Positions 11,268-23,080 of a stretch of 40,312 bases of DNA are shown here, one piece after another. This stretch comes from Xanthoparmelia taractica (lineage: Eukaryota; Ascomycota; Lecanoromycetes; Lecanorales; Parmeliaceae). The translations under genes and the position numbers were made by a program. Numbering within the stretch: the stretch's first letter is position 1; each line of letters opens with the position of its first letter. The stretch lies in the NCBI GenBank assembly GCA_033085395.1, contig JANQBS010000319.1:1-40312 (forward strand). The letters run 5' to 3'. The notes under the pieces are model-generated. The model was not told the origin of the DNA, did no database searches, and saw only the letters and a list, made by a program, of their open reading frames with translations.

Positions 11268-13881
11268 GGAGTCATGTTATTCGCAAGACAGATTGGTAGG
11301 CGAGGTTGTGTGGTTCTGGCGTAGAGCGGGGCGGTATGTGGCCGTTTCGGTGGGATGGTATCTTCATTATCATCCGTACATTGAAGCGGATAATAGCTCA
11401 ATTCCGAAGTCTGCTGTTATTGGTACCGACTCCGCCAAGGAGCAGTGGAGACGAGGGCGCAAAGCGAGGACAAAAAGTTAAAGGGGTGCGAAGTGAATAA
11501 AGTGATGAAGGTACATATCGCTCAGACGTTGTGCATCGTTTATTAAGCGTAGTAATGCATTACTCCGTCATCCTGCATTGACTTGGAGTAATGGAATCAA
11601 TCTTGGCTAATCATGCAGGGCAATGCCAAGTTGGTTAATGGTACTGTACTTCGTACGGAGTAGAAGTACAAAGTACCTGCTCTTCGGCCGGGTTTGTGTT
11701 ATGCGATCAGCACAGAGGTTCAATTAGGGGTGAGGGCAAAAGGGGGCTTGCGACCTGCATTCATTTAAGCAACAAAAGTACTTCGAGATGAATGGTACTC
11801 GTACGAGCTCGGTATGGCTGTCAGCATCTCAAAAGTTCAGCTTCGTGCACACATAGATAAATATGTGCGTTCGATCTTGGGAGACAAAGGAGCGTAGACA
11901 GCAGAATCTTGGTTCATGGTAGTGACACACGTGTCTTGCGTTGAGAGCAATAGGCAATAGTCTTGTGCTCATATGCAGTACTCTTTTTTAATGAGGTGTG
12001 GGATGTTTATGAGCGTTAGGGTTAGGGTCTTTGGCGCATGTGGTGATTATGTAAGAGAGCTAGTCTAATCTAGCTCTAGTGCCCCAAGGCCGAATGCTAC
12101 TCTTTGATACCTACCTTACCATGCTTACATACCACAATTACACAATAATAAGGACTCTGGTCGGTATGGGTTCAGTATGTCAACTCAAGCCACCATGCCA
12201 GCTCTATTGATCCATCACGACACATCCATACCTTTTCTCTTGTCCATAGTGATGTCTCCCCAACCTCTGAACATCTCTCTGACCTCTCTCTCAAGCCTTC
12301 CACCACATTGACTCCGTTTCCCCCTCGGCAATGGCGCAGACATCCAAGTATATCCTCACATGGATGGTCATTGATCTCAGGCAGCTGACATTGACCTACC
12401 CCAGAATCGCCTCCAACGTCATCCCCACCTCTATTTATACCTCCTCTCCTACGTCGACCCCCAATGTGTTTGCACAAACCCCAGTCAAGAAATATGTATA
12501 CTGAACGTCACTTATCTGCTGGAATAGCCTCCCTGTTGCAATGGCCGGTTCGCGTCAAGAGAAGGGAGCTTCAATGTCATGCGCAACATAAAATCTACAG
12601 CTGTACCCACACAAATGACCGGTTGCAAGAGCATTACAGCCACTTGGCTCTCGACCAGTGGAATCAGCGCCTGTCAAAATGTAATTGGAAATTACGTGAT
12701 ACGTTTGGAACAAAGATGTTGCCAGCGAACAACCCTGTGCTTGTGAAGGAACGTGAGCAAGGAGCTGGAACATTTCACAACGATAGAGCAGGCAGAAGCA
12801 AAAATTGCGAACTGGAAGCTGCTACAAGGTCCACACACAGAATCACTTTTTTATTACCGCATCTCAAGCATACGGAAGCGCCAGAACTTCAGTGGGATAG
12901 GCAGGGATCTACAAGACTACGAGTTGAAGGAGATGACCTGATGGCCACCACTCACACAAACAGTTAGCAGCCATCGGACTCAGCCTTCTGGAACGAACCA
13001 CAAAATTATGTCTCCTTCTTTCGCACTGACCACCTACAGCATAGCTTTGCCAACCGCGCTAGGCTCCTCAATTGGCTTCTACGGCGTTTGGGCATCTCTA
13101 AGCAACGAGTTGTTTTCAGCCCTCTCTGCTTCGCAATCCCATCCACGGAAGTCCTCCAGTAAGGGCTCGGTTGAGCATGCGGTCTGTCTTCGGGATTCAC
13201 TACCAGGAAGTCAGGCGCAGCGCTGGCCATCTTGCATGTAATCACACATAAGATAGGCTGCATTCTGCGGATAATAACTATCCCCAGGATTGCATCGAAA
13301 GAGTGCAAGTCTGGATATTGCAACATCGTGGGTTCTTATGGAAAATCCTGCGTTATTGTCGGGTGTAGCTTGATGTACAAAAAAGGTATGTCTAAGCTAA
13401 CATTAGGTACAGCCAAAGTCCTGGAGAGATTAGGGAGCCGTGACCACTTTGGACCGTGCTTATTTTCTTGGTCGGTCTCTTTCCAATATAATACAAGAGT
13501 AATTATTTTTTATTATATTTGTATCTTGGTCGGATGGCTCATGCTTCCTGCTAGAAGATTTCCGATTCAGTAACAACGGCTGTCGGTACGATTTGGAGTG
13601 TCTACAATCATCTAGATTCTTCATCAATGTAACAATACATCAAGACGATGGCTACGATGACACCAAATGATTAATAGCACAATATTATCCGCTTGGAGGT
13701 CCAGATTCGGATTAGGTGAAATCTATTACTCTATTCATGGTCATTTTTTCAAGCGGTGGAAAGATACGCTCCTGATTTTCTAATACCTTTGGAAATCTAC
13801 ACCACCATCCTCATTTTCATCTTATCTCCCTTCACAATTTCTCTCTTCATTCCCTCCAACTCCTCGACATCCCAGTTGGCA
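11268..13881. other. 2.6-kb intergenic stretch
   Basis: No gene can be supported here. The region holds a 7-bp-stem hairpin at 11646-11669 (gtacttc/gaagtac), two tandem TTAGGG units near 12016-12028, and a set of weak overlapping frames at 12464-12967. One of those (12753-12941) contains a protein-like run, KELEHFTTIEQAEAKIANWK, that I cannot assign to a family. The segment 13440-13550 is locally AT-rich. Confidence 0.4.
11646..11669. repeat. Small hairpin with a TACGGAGTA core
   Basis: Seven-base arms gtacttc and gaagtac flank gtacggagta, and further partial copies of gtact lie on both sides. A similar word, ctacggagtacgg, occurs near 34173. Function is unknown; it may be a footprint of a small inverted-repeat element. 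Confidence 0.45.
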
Positions 13882-14530
13882 CTAGTGTACCTCCCACTCA
13901 ACCCCTGTCTTTTCTCCCTCGTCAGCCAAACCAAACCGAGTTGTCGCCAATGCAGAGATGTTGAATCCCACGGCGCTTTCAGGTGCGAAGTGCAAGCTGA
14001 AGCTGGGGGTATTGACGATCGCCTTTGCGCCGTCCGTAGACGCCAATAACGCTAGCATCAGATGCTTGAACGGTGAGGAATTTCCCAACGCAATTCACCT
14101 GCGACATGTCCTGGATCTGCTCGACCCCAGTGGGATGGAGCTCATCGAACGCTGATGCGTCGGTCCTCACGATCCCGGCGTTGTTGACCAGAACGTCCTG
14201 ACGCCGGTGCACCGTAACAATGTCCTCGACCAACCGTCTCGCGGACACTTCATCTTCAATATTAGTGGCGATGGTACACATTTTGGTCTTGGATCTAAAT
14301 GCTACAGCCTTAAATTCCTGTGGCGTTCGTTCGAGCGAGTCGGCCGTGCGCGCCGTAAGGATCAAGCCTGTCGCGCCAGCTTGAGTAAAGGCCATTACGA
14401 TTACAGCTCCAATTCCTCGGCTTACGCCCGTGACGCATACCACGAACGGCGCTTGGAGGGACTGGCGTATTGGATTAAGTGCTACGGAGGGTTTGTTGTG
14501 GAGAGTTTGGCAAAGTCGAAACCTGACCAT
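13882..14530 (-). pseudogene. Decayed short-chain dehydrogenase/reductase
   Basis: The start at 14530 leads into a Rossmann-fold reductase with the cofactor motif TGVSRGIG (residues 34-41) and NNAG (116-119). After QVNCVGKFL the matching sequence continues only in another frame (SPFKHLMLALLASTDGAKAI), so a one-base frameshift lies at about 14071-14080. In the shifted frame the active-site YxxxK position reads FNISA, so both catalytic Tyr and Lys are absent, and homology ends after about 20 more residues at a stop near 13882. The C-terminal third of a normal enzyme of about 260-300 aa is missing. The locus therefore cannot make a working enzyme as read. Alternatives are an unusual intron or a sequencing error, but neither explains the lost catalytic pair. 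Confidence 0.75.
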
Positions 14531-15430
14531 GGTGGAAATCCTGACATTGGACTTTCTCTTTGTTAAGGATCAGGACTAGGAGTTGGCCTTGTGGGTAGCT
14601 GGAGGTCGAAGTCAAGTATGCAGTTGATGAGAGTATGATGTTGTTTCAACGATCCAAAGTGCCACCGTTGCTATCTTTGAAGAACATTTCTCAAAGTGGG
14701 CTATAGAAATATACATGTTGCGTGGAATTTCAGCTCAGAAATCTAGCTTTTAGTTCGAGCATCCTTCGGCGCATCCTTTGTTGATGGAGAGAAAAGTGGT
14801 GACTTTACACCAAGAAGCCAATAGAAAAAACTAGCGGGCATTAAGCATCGTCATTGACTCTTAATGTTGAACCTGATGTAGGGAGGGTGGTGTCTTGCAG
14901 CTCCATAGCTATGATAGCTGCAGGTAAGAGATAGCCTACAACGGTTCAAATCATTATGTGGTACTCGTACATTCAACAAGTATGAGGTGGCTGGGATCGA
15001 AGCAATGGGCGGCGCTGCTTGTCGAGACACAGCCGAGTAACCCGCAGCCTTGCGCAAAGTGACCCAATCGGCTCTTCCTACAAAAAGGCCGCATAATTCA
15101 AGCCTCGGTATGACTGGATGCCTTGCTCTAGACTTGATGCACTCCGCCTGTCCGTCGAGATTTTCAAACTTTCAACCAACGCACAAAGGCTGCGCCTCTA
15201 GATGAGGTGCTCGGCTTCGCTTTCATGCAGGCAGAAACGGTGGGGCTTGGAAGGTCTGATGGCTTTCTCCTTGCTATGGATGCAGCCGTGCTCCTAGCAT
15301 ATATTCAATAATTCACCTGGAGTGTAGCCGGTGGTTCTCCCAAGTCATTTTTCTATAAGTCTCCGACGCTCACCAAAAGCACCCAACTACGGAAAATCGG
15401 TCCATACTGTTGGACTCCATTCATGAAGCG
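14531..15430. other. Upstream region of the first STAND gene
   Basis: There are no supportable genes in these 900 bases. A TATA-like element lies near the downstream end and is listed separately. Local AT-rich and palindromic words are present but no repeat is clear. Confidence 0.4.
15354..15359 (+). promoter_or_regulatory. TATA-like element of the first STAND gene
   Basis: TATAAG, preceded by tttttc, stands 72 bases before the ATG at 15431. Position and context suit a core promoter element; this is inference. Confidence 0.4.
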
Positions 15431-18400
15431 ATGGCCGATCCGATATCCGTCTCCGCCAGCATTGCTGGTCTGATAACAATCACAGATACCGTCTTTAACC
15501 GGACTTTCAAGTATGTGAAATCCGTCAAAGGCGCTCCAAACGAGGTGTCATCATTGGCATTGGCGTTGGGCGCTTTGTCCGGGGTTTTGCACAACCTTCA
15601 TCTTGTTGCCTCTCAGTTGGAAGGAGAGCCATTCGACACAGCCATTCAAGTCAATCATGTATATTCTTGCATTCATACTGTGGAAAAGGTCGAGAGAATT
15701 TTAGACAAATTCCAGCCGTCAGCCAGATCCCAAAATATGGAGACAATGAAGAGACTCAAGTGGCCCTTTTCCGTCTCCGAGGCCAAGACTCTTTGCGCTG
15801 AGGTCGAAGGGCATAAAACAACTCTCAGTCTTGCTTTGAACGTTGATTCAATGGCAGGTCTTCTACAGAGTTTGTCAAGGCAGAAGGACCTTCAAAACGG
15901 AATCGATGATATCAAATCCCAGCTTCGACTCAAACATGCGGCCGAAACGAGGATTGCCGTCAGTGAAGAACGTCAAAAGGTCCTGCATTGGATCCAGCCA
16001 TATGATCCGCATGAGAACCACGAAATGAGTTTAAAGCTCAGACATCCTAGCACAGGCCTTTGGTTCATTGAGAGTGATGAATTCAAAGCTTGGCTAAGCT
16101 GCTCTAGCGCGAAACTCTGGTGTTATGGCATACCTGGTGCAGGAAAAACCGTCTTAGCGTCATCAGTCATTCAGGAAGCCCTAGGACGAAGCTTTGCTAA
16201 TACTGCAGTCGCTTTCTTCTACTGCGACTACAAAAACGCTACAACGCAAGATCCTCGGAACATTCTCGGTTCTCTCGCTTGTCAAATTGCTGTACAGGAT
16301 GAACAAAGCTTTGGGAAGCTTCAGGCTCTCTATACGAAATATAATCCCTCAGATCGGCCATCTGTTGGCGTTGACCTGGAGGAACTACGTGATTTACTTG
16401 TTGAGATGGCCTCGAGCTTCGATGACGCCATGATTGTCGTGGACGCTCTGGACGAATGTGGTACCCAGAGTAGCTTTGTTACAAGACTACTCTCCAGCTT
16501 GAACAATAGCGGTGAGGCGAGCAATATCAAGACTCTATTCCTGAGCAGGGATGAGCAGGACATTCGCGAAACCCTAGAAGATTATGACCAGATGCCCATT
16601 GCTGCGAGAAGCAGTGATCTCAGAATTTTTGTTGGGGCTGAGATTGAATGCAGAACACGCAATAAAGTTCTCCGCATCAAAGATCAATCCCTGAAGCAAG
16701 ACATCATGGAACGGCTTGTGGAAGGTGCGGAGGGCATGTAAGTGAACACTTTTCCCTTTCAATCTCAGCGGTGTTTAAGTCTAGAAAATTTTAGAAGTAG
16801 ATAGGCAATTAGACTAGCTACTAGGCTGTCAGGCTAAGATGTGGATCAGGTTTCGATGGGTTGTCTGTCAACTTGACCACCTATGCTTATTGCCCAACGA
16901 CGCTGCTCGTCGGAGAGCCCTCAACACGCTTCCTCCTACGCTGAACGCGACATATGAACGGATACTGCAAAGAATCAACAAAAGCAACAAAGAGGTTCAA
17001 CAGCTGGTTCAGAGATCGCTGCGCTGGCTTGTATGCTCAATGGAACCGCTCAGCTCCGAGGCTCTCTGCGAGGCCATATCGATCGAAACCGGAGACACAA
17101 CTCTTGATCGGACAGCAATTTCTGACGAAAGCGAGATTCTTCGTTGGTGTAGCAGCCTGGTGCGGAGATCAGCAGCGGGAAAGAGCCTAGAACTGGGTCA
17201 TTTCACGGTTAAGGAGTTCCTCACCACTGGTACTGATCCACTGGACAGTGAATATGGGGTCTACCATTTCAACCCAGAGATCGACGATGCGAGGTTAGCA
17301 GAGACGTGTCTCACGTATCTGTCTTTCGAAGATTTCGGCAGTGGAAGCCGTGAGAGCCATCGTTTCAGCTACAAACGATGGGAAAGTTTCAAATTCCGTC
17401 AATATGCCGTTCGTCACTGGGCGGGACATGCTCGCAAAAATTTGGCCAGGCCGGAGGTCATGTCTTTAGCGCAGCAGCTCCTGCACCCATCGAAGCCGCT
17501 CGCATTTGTTTCTTGGACGCAAGACTTGCTTTGGGCCTGTCATGGATACAGGCATGGTATCTTCCAAAGCAACACCCAGATTCCAAAGTATGATTTAGCG
17601 ACTACAACTCCGCTACATTTCGCTGCTATGCTAGCTCTTCCCGAGTCTTGTGAATGGTTGCTACAGAAAGGTTGTTATGTTGATCAAGCAAGCACATATG
17701 GCACTCCACTCGAATGTGCCCTGCTAGGAGAGGATGTAATGGCGCGCGGGAGACTGGCAGAGCCATCAGCTGAGTTGATGGTCTTGCGCCGGTCTACTGT
17801 GAAGCTAATCATTGATAGTGGAGCGAACGTGCAGAAACGCTGCCTTTCACAGCTGTCATTCATATATGTAGCTTTGTTATTGCGGGACGAAGACGTATGC
17901 GCCGCACTGCTGCGCAAAAGGGCAGCTATCGACCGCAAATCAGCTTGGCTGCTCGCAGAAATGGATGGGGGCAGCTTACTAGCATACAAGATCCTGAAAA
18001 ACATCGGTAAGGACGACATTCGGCCTGAGGATCATGCGACCTTGCTAGAAGCTGCAATGAAGTCTAAGGAACTCATAGAACACTCCCGCGAAATGTGGGT
18101 CCACAGATCGGGCGATCCCATAGCTGCGCATACCGACTACATGAGCCCTTTCCTAACTGCAGCAGAATATGGCCAAACCAGCGTTCTTAAGCAACTCTTC
18201 CATGATCACAAGCTTAGCGTGGATACAAGAGGTCGCCAGGACCGACGCTCAGCACTTCATCTAGCCGCGTCAAATGACCATATTGATATCGTCAGGTTTT
18301 TGCAGAAGCACGGGGCTGATTGCACCCTGGCCGATTCTCAGGGGCGGACACCGTTGCACGCTTCTGTAGAAAGTTCGAGTGGCTATCTTTGTCTTCAACT

Positions 18401-21400
18401 CTTATTGGACCAGAATGTGGATGTCGATTCTATTGACAGAAACGGCCTTACTGCATGGCACTTGGCCGCCTCGCAGGGCAACATACACGCTTTGGGCATT
18501 CTCAAAGGCTTTGCGGCACCTAAAAAAAACTTTTATACTCGTTTGAAGGCCCATGACGGCCGAACTATCTTACACTGTGGTGCGCAGTCTGGTTGTAAAG
18601 AGACTCTGATTTTCTTATTGAATCATTGCGACGAAGACGCCGTTCATAGCAAATCATTAGATGGCTCGACGGCCTTGCACTATGCTATGAAGGCCTATTC
18701 ATTGAACCCAGACGACCGCTACATATCGGGCCTCGGTGCGCTCGAGGCATTGCTTACACGCGGTGCTGATCCAATGTCACAAGATTCTATGGGCGGTACG
18801 GCGCTAAGTTACCTTGTCGAAACTTGGGAAAAGTACTTTCTCAACTACCCAGATATTACTCGTGGTGTTGGATATGATTGTGCAGAAACTGTGGCTATGA
18901 TCAATAAGATTGTGGACAGCACAAAGAATAAAGATTGCCTCACGAGTGTGTGCAAAGATCCTCACCTACTATTTCTGGCCCTCGTCTTCGGAGAAGAAGA
19001 CTTAGCTTATAAGGTCCTCAGACACTGCCCCGCGGTGGATGAAAAAGCCTATCGGATCTCCAAATTGAGCTCTCTGGAGGCTGCATGCTGTTATGGGGGG
19101 TGTAGTCGTCAGCTTTTGGAAGAGGTTCTCCGAGCATCCAAAGTCGACCGTAGTGCGGCTAGCACAAAATCCGGATTACTCCTTTGTGCCTGTGAAGGAT
19201 GGCCTTACAATACGGGAATAGAGGCTTATGATATGAAAAGAGCTGTGGAAGATCTCCTTGATCTCGGTTTTAACCCAAATGACTGCTCTGTGGAAGGCAG
19301 AACTGCGATGATGTCAGCAGCCAAGGGCGGCCATGTAGCGATAGTAGAACTTCTTATTTATCATGGCGCGGATGTGGCTGCTACGGACAACAGAGGCTGG
19401 AGCGTGATTCATTACGCTTGTCAATCCGGGAACGGAAGACTTTTGTATTCGCTCAAAAGGGTCATGTCGAATTGGAATGCAAGGATAACAACAAAACTCC
19501 ACGACGAGTGGTCTTACAACGCCACCGCACTCCATTTGGCTGCCGGTCTCGATGGCTACGCGCTCGAATTTCTTCTTGCGAATGACCTCATAAGTGACAT
19601 CAATAGTCTGACCCATAACAAAGAAACAGCACTCTGGATAGCTGCCTATTTCGGTATCTCGAGAAATGTCTCTTTATTACTTGACGAAAACGCGGATGAT
19701 ACAATACAAGTCTGGCATAAAGAGTACCCTCTACATGTTGCTATCCGCGGCGGGCATCTGGAGGTGGTCAACATATTCATCAACAAGGAATGTGATTTGC
19801 TTCTTCAAGATGGCAAGGGCCTGACACCCGAGCTCCTGGCACGGAAGTACGGTCACCATGATATAGCAAATGTCTTGAAGGAAAAAACATCAGCTAGAGG
19901 TAAGAATGAATTAATTCGCCTAGCTACCACCTTCAATTCACTGACTAGTACCTAGTCATGACTGGTTGTCATACCATGATCATGGAGAGTAAGCAGAGTG
20001 CTTCGGAGTCCCTCAAACTAGCTATCGAGCTAGGAGACGTGAAACTCTGTCAGGCTCTTATGGAGGAAGGTGTCATTACTGACAGAAGCTTTTCGGATTT
20101 TGGAGGCGATACACCCGTCCTTTACGCTTTCGCACGCGGACAGTTCGAAATTGCAGAGAATTTAATCTCAAATGGTGCTTCTATTGCGGGATCTGAAGGC
20201 GATATGAGCATTTCTAGAGGATACACACCTTTTCATTATGCTGCAACCGCTGGCAAGGCTCAGATCCTCCGCATGTTATTCGAAAAAGCCCCTCAGGGGA
20301 TACTGCGCTGCTGTCAACCGGTCCATCCGATACATCTAGCCGTAGCAAGTGGTCATGCAGAGTGTGTGGAGCTTATTATCAATCATGCCCGTAAAGGTAT
20401 GGCAACACCCTCAACTTTCTAGAGTATATTGACTAAAGAAGCCAAAGTGGAAGGAACTATGCTCTTGGACCATGTTTGCGGAGGGAGATACGATCTTGAC
20501 CATGTAATTGGTATTTCTGTCCTAGGAGCCAACTTGACTATGCCGTGGCGATCGATGTCTACCGCAAAGTCCCTCCATATAGCCGCATCCTTCGGCCATG
20601 CTGATATTGCAAGGTCTCTTATCGAACACGGAGCTTCTGTTGACAGCGTGGATGACTACCTCTGGACGCCCTTGCACTTCGCAGCGGATGAAGGTCAAAC
20701 ACAACTTACCGAACTTCTGATTGATTTCAACGCAAATGTGAACGCTGTTGACAACAGACTTAAGAGTCCTTGCATGGTGGCCGCGTCGGCTGGCTTCTTA
20801 CAACCCATCCAAGCTTTGATACAGGGAGGAGCCGACCTCACATTAAAAGACCGAGATTGTTCTACGGCTTTGCATCGTGCAGCCGTTTCTGGCTATCTAG
20901 ACATCGTCTCATTTCTCATTACTAATATGGAAGAGTATGCACTCAATGCAGAGACATTATCTGGAAAATCTGTTTTAATCACGATCTCGCGCTGGGCATA
21001 TCCTTCTCACTCGTCTTTCTTCCTCAATCTAGCACCCAACCCTAGCATCTATGAGCCACGCAAAAGCAACGTCCTGACCGCGGTTGCAGGAACGAACGAT
21101 CCTGCTCACCTTAAAAAGGTACTGCGACGGTTGGCAAAAGAACTCGTACCAAGGCTGTTGGCACATCGAGCTCTACGCTGGGGAACACCGCTCTACGCAG
21201 CCGCCACAAAACCTGCAGAGAAAGTCATAGACATGCTCCTTGATGCAGGCGCAGAGCTCGAGCTCGAAGGTGGCGAGCACGGTACCCCACTGATGGGCGC
21301 CTGTGCAGCGGGCCGCCTCGGCGTTGTGAAAACTCTCGTGCGGAAAGGTGCAAAGACCTCGTACATCAAGGATGATCGGGTCTTCAGTGCTGTTTCGGCG

Positions 21401-21487
21401 GCGAAGCACCACAAGAAGGTCATACGATGGCTGCTGGTCGGTCGCTTCATGGAGGGTCCTTTGTTGATCGAGAATGGTGGAAACTAG
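15431..21487 (+). CDS. STAND/NLR protein 1: HeLo-like, NACHT, winged helix, ankyrin repeats
   Basis: Four exons are proposed, 15431-16737, 16850-19899, 19956-20396 and 20439-21487, giving 1,948 aa in frame. The N-terminus (MADPISVSASIAGLITITD) matches the HeLo-like N-terminal domain of fungal STAND proteins, a helical domain linked to membrane-acting cell death. The NACHT NTPase has a P-loop GIPGAGKT at 233-240 and a Walker B VVDALDEC near 336-343. A winged-helix segment follows (FRWVVCQLDHLCLLP, LPPTLNATYERIL). The rest is roughly 18-20 divergent ankyrin repeats, for example GRTPLHASVESSSGYL and GWSVIHYACQSGNGRL. Such proteins act as NTP-driven switches in non-self recognition. The first ATG after a TATA-like box was chosen. 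Intron 3 (42 bases with this model) is the weakest junction; acceptors a few bases downstream also keep frame. The repeats are not near-identical copies, so recent repeat exchange is not obvious. Confidence 0.88.
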
Positions 21488-22825
21488 CGAGGATGTTGGA
21501 TACAGAGAGGTGACGAGAAATTTGAGCACGGTGTTACTGGCCTTTGGCTTACTGAGACCAATGATTTCCGATTAAAGCTGAAATGTCAAGCTTTTGGGTC
21601 GAAAGTATGGCAAATGGTAGGAGCCCTCCGGCGTGGATTACGGTCTTCAAACCTACTCATTCGATCAGAAGTACCAATGGATGAGAGTGTGCGATGTTTC
21701 GGGTATTCGGCAATGTTTGTTTCCTTTTTTCGTACTACTATCCTGCTCTAGCCTTGAAATTCGGAGCAAGCATCATGCAGGAGCTAAGAGCCTGAGAACA
21801 AGAAACGCAGTTGAGATACAAAGAACAAGGACCAGAGTTGATATGTGATTCTAGAGGCTGCCAGACAGACCACAGTCTTTCAGACTTCTTACTTTTGGCA
21901 AAGAAGCTAAAGTTTTTTGCGGTTTCAATGATCATTTGTACTGACAGAGTCTCGATTCACTTTTGTTCTTGGTCACGAGGTAGCCCCGTTTACGTCGTCT
22001 AGTCAATAAGCCTTACGCTTCTAGGGTTATCTTTATTTTAAGCGTTGCATGTTGACCGAGGTCATAGGTCTATACCATCTTTAACTTCGCAGTGGCTATC
22101 TGTGGCTTTTGCTTGGCATTTAGCGGTACGCTGCTCTTTCTTATTGCCGTCTCATTACTATATATTGCATAGCAAGTAATAGTGGAACTCTCGACCGAGG
22201 TCATGGTAACGCTGTCATCACGTGCACAGGTCATGCCTACGTTCCACATTTCCCAGCTAAGGCGCTTTTTCCACTATTGCCTCGTTTAGCTCGTGGAGAA
22301 GTGTAACCTCCGGCCTTTGGTGTTCAGCAAACTTCCTAAGTAATACGAAGCTTCCGCAAAAGAAGGCGGGACTCTAGGTGCCTTCCAGGGCGCCGTCAGA
22401 TCGGTCTGGACTTGCAGCATGGCATCTCGTGGCTTACACGTGGAAATGCAAAATCAACTAAACTTTTCGATAATTATATGCAGCCTTCGGTAGAGGCAGG
22501 GAGCCCAGAGAATGTCTCTCGGTAGTAGAGAACATATAAGAGACGACATCCCTTGTCAATGTTGAAACCGTCAACAATCTTTACAGTCTTTACACACCAC
22601 GCAACCACAACCTTTCTTCTTTCTTGAACGCCTTTGGCGACCCATACATTTTTAGGGACCAATCAGATCACCAATCAGAAACACTATCATTTACAATCTA
22701 TCTACATCACCAAAACCTCATCCAAAATTCTTTTCCAGCAACACCATTCTTATCTTTCCTCACTCCCAAGCAAACCTCCACCCAAACCCGCCCAAACTCC
22801 GCAACCGCCAAAACCCAACCCCACC
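21488..22825. other. Intergenic region and probable 5' region of the small secreted-protein gene
   Basis: No coding sequence is supported. The 13-mer gaccgaggtcat plus flanking base occurs near 22054 and again near 22192. TATAAG at 22535-22540 and a C/A-rich stretch at 22680-22825 fit a promoter and 5' leader of the gene beginning at 22826. Confidence 0.4.
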
Positions 22826-23080
22826 ATGCAACTCCAACCCACCATCCTCGCCCTCCTCACCCTCGCCACAACCCCTCTCCACGCCACGCCTCTCACCCCC
22901 GAATCCACCTCCCTCCAACCCCACCCCATCCAATCCGAAACATGCCACCGAGTGAGTTTCTCCATCGCCGCAATTCAGGAGTACATCTCTAGCGACTGCG
23001 ACGCCCAGTGCAGAGTGGAAGCCAACAACGCGCTCGAGATCTTGGAGGCAATGTGGGAGAGATTTTCTTGCGGGTCGTAG
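22826..23080 (+). CDS. Small secreted cysteine-containing protein (effector-like)
   Basis: The frame is 84 codons from an ATG in good context (caccATGca). Residues 1-20 form a signal peptide, MQLQPTILALLTLATTPLHA, with a likely cut before TPLTP. The mature part of about 64 residues has four cysteines (in SETCHR, SSDCDAQCRV and RFSCGS) and a short helical stretch between them, which would allow two disulfides. No known domain is recognised. Small cysteine-containing secreted proteins in such fungi include host effectors and antimicrobial proteins, but nothing here proves either role. The same frame is open upstream for 64 codons of Pro/Thr/Lys-rich leader that does not look like protein, so the internal ATG was preferred. 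Composition is C-rich compared with its neighbours. Confidence 0.5.
   Translation: MQLQPTILALLTLATTPLHATPLTPESTSLQPHPIQSETCHRVSFSIAAIQEYISSDCDAQCRVEANNALEILEAMWERFSCGS

Noticed and set aside
12014..12030. Telomere-like TTAGGG units
   Set aside because: Only two adjacent units are present, which is common by chance and far short of a telomeric tract.
12464..12967. Overlapping frames with one protein-like run
   Set aside because: Frame shifts between the plausible parts cannot be resolved with good splice sites, and no family is recognised.
14936..14960. tRNA B-box-like word (ggttcaaatc)
   Set aside because: No matching A box or cloverleaf arms could be drawn around it; no tRNA is supported anywhere in the window.
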